A stretch of DNA of 64,000 nt from Echinococcus granulosus. Taxonomy: Eukaryota; Platyhelminthes; Cestoda; Cyclophyllidea; Taeniidae. The first letter of the stretch is position 1, and each line of letters begins with the position of its first letter. Below, piece by piece: positions 1 through 11,400 of the stretch. The notes beneath the pieces are model-generated. The model worked only from the letters and a program-made list of their open reading frames with translations. It searched no databases and was not told the origin of the DNA. The DNA lies in assembly GCF_000524195.1 (NCBI RefSeq), contig NW_020170395.1, positions 814,718 through 878,717 on the forward strand. The letters are read 5' to 3'. The position numbers and the translations under genes were made by a program.

Positions 1-2163
1 CAAAAAAAGGTTAATTATCTAATGGGTAGGAAGACCTAACTGGGAATTCCGTTCCCCTTTCATTGTCGCATGCGTCCTTTGTCCGGTGGAGATGTAGCCA
101 CAAATTTGGGGCTGAAAAGTGGCAGCATAGCTTCATCCTGTTTTGATGAAAAATCACTGGAAATTCTGCTATCAAATTGGAAGCATTTAAAGGGTGATTT
201 TTATTCCATAACTTTTGATTGGAAGGGTCTTTTTGATTTCACTCTATTAATCACTAGTTTTACTCGGCCCACTTTATACAATTCACCCTTGAAGTTATTT
301 TCATTAAACTTTTTACCATGTGTTACAGTACTAAAAATAATGCATCCTAAGTATTACTGTTGAATTTCACCAACGCATCCATTAATAGCCTTTACCTCAA
401 ATTGAGCCATTTTATACGATTCCTTCCACTCGGGTGTGTTCCACTTTTATACTTTTTGTTCAAATTGTGTCTGAAAGCCGATTTTAAACCTCTTAATTAT
501 ACCTTCTCTAGCAGACGGAATCGTATCCTCGATAATAATCTACGTTCAAATAAAGGCTATTTTCGAATACGATGCTTTCTGAACAGTGTTACCTGCGTTT
601 TGCGTGTTAATTTCATACTATTTACACACAGTGGTGCCCTTTATTGCGATATGCCGTCCTGAAGATAAAAAAATGTGGTTCCTCAAGTTCATGTTCGTTA
701 TTATGGAGGTGACTCGAGCTCTTCTGCTCTACGAGTCGAGCCGAACTCGGTCCCAAAGCTGTGGCTACCGAAGCCTCGTTTAACATCTGGTGCGTAGCAC
801 TTGGAGAAGGCGCAGAACTGATTGACCAGAAAGTGTTTCTTTTGTTATTGGCCAGATGAGCGCCATCAACGGCCAAAATAATAGGGTAGTAGCGTGTCCG
901 TAACAGCTTTAATTGGCGCCTAACTTTGCGAGTGGTGGAAAAAAAGCGGTTGAGAAGTGCATCAACTGTGGAGAAGGAAGAGTTGTGGAGGGTGATCAAG
1001 TGGTATGTTCATGCTATGTGGTAATGGGTGGCAGTAAGCTTGAGAATGTCAGTTTGTCCTTCACTTCTTTCACGTAGATTATAAAAACGCAACACGCATG
1101 TCATGTTGTTTGTCGACTGACTGTCTGTGATGAGAAGTGGCTTACGTGCCTTTGTGCAATCGTGCTTTTGCGTTGCGTCGTTCGTTAATCGAACGAAAGT
1201 GTGGTTGGTTATCCTCAAACAAGAGAATGTATTCCATTCTCATCCTGGAAGGACTATGCTGACCCTGTTTGAGTATGTGGTGGATGGTGTGAGGAGTTGT
1301 TCGCCATGAATTTCTTGACGAGGGTCAAGCACTTAAGACTCAGACCCACATATTTGGCATATCTCAAAGGCGTGTAAACAAAAAAGTATGGGAGAAAGTA
1401 CATTATGTATTCTTACAAGACCGCTCAACGAAAGACCTCATACATCACCCCAAGGGTTCCCTACTGTTATTTTGTCTTCATGCTGCTTAAAAGTGGAATG
1501 TTTCCTGTAATATTTCATGGTTGCCTTCACGAGGTAAAACGGGGTGGGGGGTGAAATTTAGTCTTTAAATCCTATCAGTTCCCATCGTTAGTCCGCAAAG
1601 CCACTGGTTTTGGTGTTGCTTTATTGTAGACCACATTTTTCTTAAACGAAGTATTACAAAGTGAGTTTTAGCCCTCCATTTCCTCCTGACCATCGATTAG
1701 CTCAATTTTGGTCAACTTTAATGTGGCCATTAAAAATTCAATGCATTGAAATTTTACGAGTTCTTTAAATTCCTTATTGCTACTTGAGGGAGAATTAACC
1801 TAGGTTGTCTACTAGTAGTGACTTCACAAGAGTGAAAGAGATGGGAAAGGGGCTAAAATCCTGTGTAGTGTGCTATCAGAAGCTGTGGAACTGTTGTTGT
1901 TGTCTCTGAAATAATTCAAACATTAGTTTTTTAACTGAGTTTCATCCGATGACCTGATTTCTATTGCCAGCTTGCAACATCTCCTATTTAATGGGAATCA
2001 GTAACCATTGCCTTTACTTAACGCGGAATTAAATTGTGTTGCTTCCTAATATCATTCTGAAGAAAAGCAGTGTCCTCGACTACCTAAGAATATGGTTGTC
2101 ATAAAATTATCATTTCTGCAGTGGTTCCTATTGGTGGTCTAAATAAAATTGCATTCTTTTTAG
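1..2163. other. No recognised gene; left flank or intron of the first DIS3L2 copy
   Basis: I could not identify an exon here with confidence. The DIS3L2 exon starting at 2164 needs upstream exons for the cold-shock domains and most of the RNB domain. None of their conserved motifs was seen in this stretch, so they probably lie left of the window and this is mostly intron. The only sizeable open frame runs on the minus strand from 999 to 622. It has no ATG start and no family I recognise, and it contains a basic stretch followed by YYPIILAVDGAHLANN. It could be an exon of an opposite-strand gene, a mobile-element remnant or chance. Confidence 0.4.
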
Positions 2164-5100
2164 AGTTCACTTAACCGCCTCTCTGGCTGTGTCAGCGGCA
2201 CTAGTTGGCAGCATTCGGACAATCTGGCGGAGCTATGCGCCTCCATGATGGGTTGTGCAGTGGAACCAAGCGACTCTACCGCCACTGCTGCTGTGAAGGC
2301 CGAGACAGCAGAGGAGGCGCGCCTGTTGGCAACGCTGAACATCCTAACAAGGTGCATGAACCTAGCTGAGTACTACTGTTTGGGCGCGGTCCCCGATCAA
2401 TCCGCAAGCTCTGCCTCTTTCTACACCAGCCACTACGCCCTCAATATGACCCACTATACGCACTTCACTTCGCCCATCCGGCGCTACGCTGACCTCATCG
2501 TCCACCGTCAACTCGCTCTCATTCTTGCCGCAGCCTCAGAGAAGGGTGGGTTATTGAACTCCTTTTTGCGCCTCTAAAAGTGCATGTCTAGGCAATCACC
2601 TTGAGCTATAGCGTCACATAAATACTTTAATTATCTTTGCAATTGAATATGACGAACAGTTGAGGTGGGTGTAACTTGGTTGATGTATTTGGTTGACCCA
2701 TATATGTCCGGTGTATTTTATTAAGGACGCGCCTGGACGATCCATCCAACGTAAAAGAATGAGCACTATCACCCATGCATAGTGTATACTGTTGGACCCT
2801 TGAGTTATTTTGAGTTGTCGAATTGGCTTTATGCAGCATATATTGGACTACATTAAATTAATTTGAGCTTCCCACTTTTTTGGGAGCTTACTTGTAAATA
2901 TGAATGGACTGAAACTACTTTTTTGCTTGAATTGCCCACGCTATTCTTCATCTATTTAGTAGCAAAAACAACTTTATTGCATGAGTCATGAACGACCTTG
3001 TCTATGTGTTTTATGACGACTATTATTAAGTGGGATTTCGTCTTGCTTAACTTTTTTCCACTAAAACTATAATTAATATAAATTTTTACTTTTGAAAATG
3101 TGTTTAATGTCAAACATTTAATCTAAAAACCCCCTTCTTTGCCATTTACCCACACTTAAAACTGTCACGTCAACCTTTAGCAGGGGTAGATTTGGTAATT
3201 TAATACGCTTCATCAATAAAAAAATTTGATCTTTGACGCGATCTCCAATCAGACCTCTACTGTTGACACCCACCTTTAATCAATTCGTGTAAACGAAAGG
3301 TAATTTTCTCGGTTCGCTATTTGATAATCATTTTTCTTCTATCATTGTTTTCATAGCGCAGTTTTTCCATGCGGAAAAGTTTTCGATAAAATGTATAGTT
3401 ATACCGAATTCCCACCTAAAATTACTGCCTTAGAAAACGGATTCTTCCAGGGAACCGAATGTTAGTCAATAGCGTGTCATTCACTCTTAATCTGTGTTTA
3501 AATTCGTTCTGAACTCTACTAATTTGCTTTAATATGAGTAGATTTACTACATTGAAGACATTTGCCTTGAAATCCCAATTTGGATATGCCTCATTTTCAA
3601 CAGCACCATTTAATTTTGCCGTTCTCCCACAAATCAATGTATGTGGATTGAGGATAAGTTCCTTTGAATCATAGTTTGAGTACCACAACGACCTTTTGTA
3701 CTTTTCTGTCCTTGTAGCCAATTCACCTGAAGTGGCAAAGGCCTACCGCGCTACATGCACCTCAAAGGTGCTGGCTCGGCCGGACCAACTGGCCGCCATC
3801 GCCGACCACTGCAACGCCCGCAAGCTGGACAGTCGCAAGGCCAGCGAAGAGTCTGTCGAGGTCTTTTTCACCGTCTTCGTCAAGGTAAGACATCCAGTTT
3901 CTCGTCCTTCCGTTCAGTTTATTTCTACTTACTCACCTATCATCTTTGTCACTTCAGACTAGCCTATTTGAATTGCTTACATTTAATTTCGAGAGCGTTA
4001 TCAGTGGCTCGGCGTTACGCAGGCAATAGTTTTATTGCCCGAACTTCCATACGGCCTTCACAGTTTCCACATTTGCAGGCGAAAGTGGACGAATTTGATT
4101 CTTTTGATCAGGGTTTTCCTCTACCGCCGGTGTGTAGAAGCTTCAACCTGGTCATTACTTTGTAGGTCTCCATGTCTTCCTTCTCTAAAGCTAGGAAATA
4201 TTGCAGCTCAAGAAACCTTGGATATTGTTCACTCGCGATATTTTCTTCAGTTTACTACCTTTCGCATCGCAATCGCTCAATCCAGTGTAGTATGAATCGA
4301 GGAACACTGACCTTCATTCCTTTATAAGAGTAATGGATGGCTAAAGACTTGAAGTTCGTACGGCATACGATCAGGCCATCAAATTTATTGCTGTAGCTTT
4401 TTCACGTTTTAACGTTAAGGCGGAGGTTATTATTCTTGTTGTGGAGGTGATGCCTGAAAAACCTTACAAAGCGCTGACGCTTGTTTTCATCGTTCTTGTT
4501 GCTTTCGTTGCAGGAATGCGGCCCGCTGACGGAGGCCTGTTCAGTGGTGAGCGTGTTAAAAAATGCCTTCGATGTCCTGATTCTCTCCACGGGTCTGATG
4601 AAACGTGTTTATCTCAACGTGAGTCTTATCGCCTCTTGGTAATCCTTGCATGCTTTGCAACAGCATTTTCACGTTATTACACGGTTGAGTGATTCTCCCT
4701 TTAGTCGATTTAATCCGTTTTTTACCAACTGGAAGCGTGGACACTGGCCAACGCAATTTTTAATGCCTTTTGCCGGACTTAAAACTGTCTTAATTTTGGT
4801 ATGCTGACGTTATTTCTAATTTTTCAAGTAAATTTCAGAATTATGTTCCCGTTAGCCGTGACTCAGCCACTGGACGCCTAGAGCGTTCGACTAGTCCTCA
4901 ACTTTCCCTTACAGATGGGAGGAAAATTTACTCCAATTCGCAGCACGCGTATCGGTGGTGAATTTGTACTTCAGGCACACACACACCCGTAGCGCAAGCA
5001 GGTGATGGGTTTCCTACCCACCTTGATTTTAGGGTGATAAATTCTGCTACGAGCTGTCGGAATAGCCGACATCTGCCAGACAGAATTCGTCGCATGACGC

Positions 5101-7761
5101 AAATATCGTAATTACTGCTGCTCCTTAAATACGTTTGTAAACGTGGGAAAATTCTTTGAAGAATCCTCACACATGCGAACTGCGTCTATTTCTAGAGTTG
5201 ATCGAAGTTTTGAAATGTTCGCTTGGTTTACTTGAAAAGGCTTTCTGACACTTTTATTATTTTGTGGTTAAGCCTTAAGAACGATTAAGCACCAGCTTTG
5301 CTACTTCTCCAACGTATGAGAGCAAAATTAGTCACTAAAATTTTTGAGTGGGCCTGATTTTTTTCAACATTTAACAATGCCTGCTTTTAAATACTAAAAT
5401 TTTTTAGACACAAATCTTGAGCCTGGCTGAAAAGAGGCTTTTATTTATTAGTCCACAGCGACCACAGAGGAAAATATTTTGCTAAACCGATAGAGCTAGA
5501 ATTATCCAAATAGGATTTACCACTGCTTGTTTTTATTATTGGATGGTGTTGGAGACCATGCCGATGCTAAATGGAATTCACACGCGCAATCATAAGGAGG
5601 GAAGAACTTGAGGTACATCGACCACAAGGTTTGTAATCTACTTCATTCTCTCACTGTTATGCAGAGACTGGACCTAAGCTGTTACGAATACGAGGAGGCA
5701 GCAACGGGTGACAAAGGGGTGGTAGGTGCCGGAGTCCTCCACCTGCAGTGGAACATGCGGTCTTCAGAAAGCGTGGTATCTCCCAAATCATCTGCCATCG
5801 TCGCCAGTCCTCCTTCACCCCTGCTATCCGACCCGGCAGTACTGAACGCGGTACCCGCACTCGCTGGAGGTGACGCCCGACCACCGCATTCGTTACCTGC
5901 TCCCTGCGGCTGCTTTCGTCAGGAGTTACACCTCTTCGACCTTTGCAGATGCCTCGTAGCGCTTGATGAGGCCTCACCCCCCAACATTGCAAAGACTAGT
6001 GAGGTGGATGCCATCAACAGCAGCGTCGGCGGTAGCAACGGTAATCGGCTTCTCAAATTGAAGGTGGGTTGGATTTTAGGTTCCACCTTCTGTTTGTTCG
6101 AGTGCATTCGATGTTTTTTGAATTCATTGTAGCGCTACAATCCTTCCCAAAGGGGTTATAGCAAGAGTGCATAAAAGGTCTGGTAAGCTGCTGACATAGG
6201 TGAAATGGGCGAAGGGCCAAAATGATGATCAAAGCTTGGGGAGACTGAGGAACCTGTGTAGTTAAACAGGCAAATGTGCAAATCACTGGGAGGACTAAGA
6301 CTTGATTCCCCTTTTGTTCGATGCAATATCATGCTACTGTCATACCAGTTTGAAACAACTTACCGTCGTGCCAGCTAATCTTGAGCACAATTCGCTCCGT
6401 CACTTACTTTTTTTAATGAAAGCGACCATTATTAGGTATCGGTGTCGTCTTGATGCAATTTGGCGTAACCCTGAGGAGAGGAGAGGGAGGAGGAAAAGTT
6501 AAGCAATTATGGAAGCTATTAATGACAGTTATGTGTTTTGTTCAAAAAGCAACTTCTGAGGAGGCGTAGTCGACTTCACTTAAACCTTCTACCAAGAGAG
6601 CCCATGTGCTCCGGGCAAATACAGAAGAGCCAATCTGTCAAGTTTGAACTGGACTTGCGTTGGTTCAATAGCAAGGGTTTCGGCACTTAAAGATGACATT
6701 GAAATGGAGGGCTGAAAAATCCAACCCACACTTCTGCATAGACCTGGGGAATTCAGATCAGCAGGAGGGAAGGCTCATTAATAGACCTGATACTCAGTAT
6801 TTTTTTTCATTTTTCTGCTTGGTCTTGAATACGTGACTTTGCCGATACTTAAAAGCCGCGTCTTTTAGTTAACAAGCTAAGGCCCCAACATTTCAGCAAA
6901 AGAAGGGCAACAACAGTAACCATCTTTCTAGACTGAAGGTGGGATGATTTTACCAATGGTTATGACATATGTGCCGCTGTCTACCCATTTACAGGGTTAC
7001 CATCTTTGTAAATTTAACATTTGGATAATCCTTGAGTAATGAGCAATCTGAGGCGTTTGCGAATTCCTCTGGAATGACGGGAACCCAAAAATCTGCTCTA
7101 GATTTCGGTGTAGTTTGATAAATTTGGATCTGGCATTTCAGTAAGAAATTTAAAATGTCTCGTGTTTAAAGAAGACACTGTTTAGCTCAAAAGGACTACT
7201 GCAATATTGATATGAATAGTGTTTCACTAACGGAATCACTCGGCAAGCCATTAATGAACGACCAAAAAAACTCATGACAGGGTTCAACTCAAGGTGAAAA
7301 TAGAAGTAATTGTAGGAAGCATCATTCACAAACGAAAGCAAACAGTGGGACTTTTTTCATGAAACAAGGCTAGATATGATGCCGACAGATGAGTTAGGAA
7401 CCAATCGCAAAAGGGAATAGCAGAAATCGCTTTTCTAGACTGAGAGTAGGCTGATTCTGAATATTGATTCGGAACCCTGGGATCTGGGTGGGCCGCCTCC
7501 GATGCTTTATCCATCTTATAATTCGTAAGGTAAATTGTCCTCCAGCTTAAACACACCATCGCATGGCATTGTATTCTAACGAGGCCCTACGAAGTGGTCC
7601 TGGATTTATTTCCAGACCATCTTCTCTCATTGCCATATTTTTTTGTTGACGCGATTGTTTTCAGTGTCTTGGTCCTTTAATCCCATACTTTGGTCCTTTT
7701 CTCCTCGCAGGTGACGATGCTACGTCCCACTTGCGCCCTCTGTGAGACCTACGCGTCGTAG
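2164..7761 (+). CDS. DIS3L2: DIS3L2-type 3'-5' exoribonuclease, copy A (C-terminal part, 5' end not in window)
   Basis: DIS3L2 enzymes are cytoplasmic RNase II/RNB exonucleases that degrade RNA 3' to 5' without the exosome, favouring uridylated RNA. Five exons fit: 2164-2545, 3718-3884, 4514-4618, 5665-6063 and 7711-7761, ending with TAG. All have GT-AG borders, phases agree, and together they encode 367 residues. The first exon holds the end of the RNB domain with HYALN and the hallmark [19 protein letters not shown]. The second holds the helix with [17 protein letters not shown] and ends FFTVFVK. The third begins the S1 region with [20 protein letters not shown]. The fourth carries VLHLQWN and [13 protein letters not shown] around a Pro/Ser-rich insert. 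The last ends [16 protein letters not shown]. The catalytic aspartates would lie upstream and are not visible. The first exon could also start at 2166. It is a diverged tandem paralogue of the next gene, not a recent copy. Confidence 0.85.
7711..7761 (+). CDS. DIS3L2: Last exon of DIS3L2 copy A
   Basis: This 51-base terminal exon follows a pyrimidine-rich acceptor ending ctcctcgcag. It reads [16 protein letters not shown] then TAG, in phase 0 with the donor at 6064. It aligns with the last S1 strand of human DIS3L2 (YSAILKRPG). Copy B has no matching separate exon, which is one of the structural differences between the paralogues. Confidence 0.7.
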   Translation: MTMLRPTCALCETYAS

Positions 7762-8390
7762 AGTGGCAGAAAAAAATGGCAGCAGCAATGACAATATCAG
7801 CAGAAGTCAGGGTCTTTTCCTTTAGGTCTTTCGTTCTTTCCCATGTCACCACTCTCTACCCTTTTACACCTCCCATTCCTCTCCCTCTCCACCCTCCCAT
7901 CCGCCCCCTTTCTTGTTGTGTGCCTGTACGCTCTTACATCCGATTTACTCCTCTCACTGTACTCCAGAACAAGCACTTTGGAGTAATAAATACTGGAGAC
8001 AGTTCTCTCTACAGATTCTTCTTGCTCGCCGTCATCAATTAACTTCTGGCGCAAAGTCTGCTTGAAGCCAAGTCGTTTTTTGTCTGTTTGCTTAATGCCT
8101 ATTCGCCCATGAATTTGTCGTACAGTTAGCTTTAGTAGATGGCATTTCATTGAGGCTAGATTTCATTACTAGGCCGACTCCAGTTATATGTTATTCGTTC
8201 TCCAGCAAACAGTACTAGTTTTAATGAATCAACAAATTTGCTAAATGCACAAAATCACGACTAGCAACAGCTGAATGTTGGGGCATGAAATTTATTGGCA
8301 ATGCTGGAGCGCATAATTTACTGACAAGGCCTGAAATGCTGTTCGAAAGAAACCCTGATTTGCGCGTTTGATGATTTATTTGTTTTTTAG
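7762..8390. other. Spacer between the two DIS3L2 copies
   Basis: This 629-base gap should hold the 3' UTR of copy A, including the AATAAA at 7985, and the promoter or 5' leader of copy B. It contains a pyrimidine-rich stretch around 7850-7950. It ends in a strong splice-acceptor-like sequence (tttgttttttag) at 8379-8390, eight bases before the proposed copy B start codon. That acceptor could serve a 5' UTR intron or, as flatworms often do, spliced-leader trans-splicing. No gene is seen. Confidence 0.4.
7985..7990 (+). terminator. Candidate polyadenylation signal of DIS3L2 copy A
   Basis: A canonical AATAAA lies 224 bases after the stop codon of DIS3L2 copy A and about 400 bases before the first proposed exon of copy B. 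It fits as the cleavage/polyadenylation signal of the upstream gene. This is a single hexamer match, so chance cannot be excluded. Confidence 0.45.
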
Positions 8391-8397
8391 TTACTGG

Positions 8398-8451
8398 ATG
8401 CGGGTTGAACCAGTGGTCCGCTTACGGTTCCTCACGCATCAGCGATGGCTC
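8398..8451 (+). CDS. DIS3L2: Proposed first coding exon of DIS3L2 copy B
   Basis: The frame opens with ATG at 8398, reads [18 protein letters not shown] and ends at a good donor (gtgagt) in phase 0, which matches the next exon at 8566. It follows a strong acceptor at 8390. There is no recognisable similarity in this 18-residue N-terminus, so the start rests on splice sites and phase only. A second ATG at 8445 in another frame also leads to a gtgag donor, but in a phase that does not fit the next exon. Confidence 0.5.
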
Positions 8452-11400
8452 GTGAGTATTGCTCGTTTCAAATCCACGGTGAGGTCAACCTCCTTTCCTC
8501 CTTATCTTCCTTTGTTGATTCAATCTTTGTTACTCCATCGTGCACGTATACTTTGTGTCTTGTAGAGGTCATTTCGGAGTTACGATTCCTACTGGCCACG
8601 ACCCTTCATCAACCGTATGCTCAATACCGATCTTCTTGTTGAGGTATTTTTACCTGCTTCGCTCTCCCATGCGTAGGATAGCGCGTTCTGTCTGGTCAGT
8701 TGACCGAACTTGCGTTTTACCCTGGGCTTCATCATTATGGTGAAGTAGACTACGAAATTCTGAACATTAAATAATTTTACTACTTCAGAGTAAACTGAGA
8801 GCCTAATATAAGTCGTTCTAAGGGTAACAGAAACGTAACGTTCTGGGCCTGCGGTCACGATTACGAAGAATAAACCGATTAGTGACAGCTAATGAACAGC
8901 CCAAGACGCCATAAGATGAGTTAGTGCTACCGAGATGTTAAAACAGTCCTTTCGCTATAACTAAATTTCACTACCCAACACTTCCTGAAAGTAGACGTTT
9001 AGTGCCAAAAAATTAATGTTAAATTGCCTCAGGCTAGGGAACGTTCTTCTCAATTCTCCTTTCCTTTCCTTCCCACCTTTAAAGGGTCGACTGTGTTACA
9101 CCTCGGAGAACTCAGCCTACGTGATCAATCCCTCTGATGGGAATCGAATCCTCCTCTTTGCAAAGGCCTTAAACCGAGCCCTGCCCAACGATATTGTCGC
9201 TGTGAAGTTGAACAAACCCGAACAATGGCGGGTAAACCCATTAGCCTCCATTTTTTTGTCTCAGTTACCATCTAAGCGCTGCTAGGGCAAATTTTCATGC
9301 TAACTAAACTGTCTTTGTAGGGGACGTTAACGGTAGAGATCTTTTTGTACCCTCTAATATTTTCCTCCTAAATTTAACCCTCATTTCGTGACATATCGGT
9401 TGAACTAACTTTATTAATNNNNNNNNNNNNNNNNNNNNNNNNNNNNNNNNNNNNNNNNNNNNNNNNNNNNNNNNNNNNNNNNNNNNNNNNNNNNNNNNNN
9501 NNNNNNNNNNNNNNNNNNACTCAAATATGTGTAAAAAAATTATCGAAAAACAACCAGAATTGGGCAGTAAGTTAGAAGAAAGTGCTGTTCTCATCTTAGA
9601 AAATTCAACGCAGCCTCCATGGGAGTTTTTTCGGGTTGGAGATGGGTACACGGACTTCTCATTACCCTTATTTTCCTGGTGATATTTAAGCACGTAGCCA
9701 TTACTTAAGGCGGCAAGGCGTTGCTTAAACCTGCTACGCGTTTCACGTTGAGAAGGCTCATTGAGTGTACCTTGGATTGGCTTCAAGAAAGTTTATAATT
9801 TTTAAACGTTTAATATATATATCACACGATCCTTGAATGCTTTTTAATAGTTCTTCTAGTCATCGTCTTAGTAATTTGTCCTTAGAGCAGTAAATAAATC
9901 GGAGGAATTAGTTCCGAAATTACCGCATTTTCACTTTCTCCCTAATGAAAAAGTTCGTCAATCTAAATCGTCCACTTTCTTTGTGACCGTTTCTATGCCT
10001 GTGAAGAGCATAATGAAGCTTTTAGTCGCTTTCTCCACTCAACCTGGTTCTTATTTCTGAATCTAAATATACATATTTCCGGTGTCTATAAGCACTTGTT
10101 CTTTGGTCTAAAACTTGTGGGTTTTATAGCGAATAAAATTGTGCTTGAATCTTCTTGAACCTCTTTTGTGTTTTGGGAAAGGAATGAGCGGCTCTTCCGG
10201 TGGCAAGTAGATGTCCTACCGATCGTAGTGATGCTAGATCATTTTTACATTTTACTTCATCAACGTCTCGAATGAATGCCTTCCTCTCTTAAATGGTTGG
10301 TTTGGTTATTAGCCTGCTTTATATGCGTTGCAATGAATTTTAACACTTATCAAATGAACGCCATTTGCGCAGTCCGATTTTACTCATAATTTATGTTTCA
10401 AAAGTCGATGAACTTAGAGGGATTTCTTTAATCTGATTCCTAGGTATAGTTTTGTAAAATCCTCTTCGTTTGTTACGTCTGTTTCTTCCTTCCATCTGCC
10501 GAACCTTCTTCGAAGAAATTTCCAAGCGTGATTGTGGCGTTTCTGTTAGTGACAAAACAGTTATGTTAAGATAAATTTGGAGGTTGATTTTTTTAAACTA
10601 CATGAAATTTATCAAGTCTCTTTCCTTGATGCAATTTTACCAAATTTTTATTTCATCTTTCAACAGGTTCGCGCCTTTCTAGAGGATCCTGAGGATCGCT
10701 GCAATCGAAATACATCTTTAATTGTTCCCGCCGAAGCAGAGGAAGAATTCCTTGACGAGTCCGACGATGACTTCGACCCCTCCTCCTCCACCCTTAAAGG
10801 CAATCTCACTACAAAACCTCACTTCCAACTGACCATGGAAAGTAATCCTGGGCGGTGGAATTCGGCCGCCGCTACCAACGGTGGCGGTGAAGGTCTCTAC
10901 CCCACCGTCCGAGAGGTGTTACAGACCTCTCCCCTCCTCCTGCGTCGCCTCTTTCCGGGGACTTTAACTGCACTGGGACTACAGGAACAGAAGCCCCTGT
11001 CGCCACTTCCCAGTCGGTACCTGTTGCGCACCGGCCGAGTGGTGGGTGTGCTGGCCGAGGACTCTGCCAGTCGCCGTCTTGTTGGCAGTCTCGTCTTTGA
11101 GTCTGCTCTCCTCCTGCCCTCTGCATTCGTGGAGGCTGAGGGCCTGGATGAGTTTACTCGGCCTCACCGGGGCGTGATTGAGGGACGCGATGGTCTACCC
11201 GTGGCAGTACCTAGTGTCAACTGCTTCTTTGTGCCTGAGAGGATCCATGTCCCTAGAGTCAAGCTGGTCCCTTCATCTGTTCCTGAAGGTCTTACTTATT
11301 TGTTTTATACTTAAGTCGCAAGTTTTTTTTGGGGGTTAGCTGATCTTCCTGCTAATTAGATCCCACGTCTACTTTTTTTTTAATTTTTCTTTTGAGGAGT

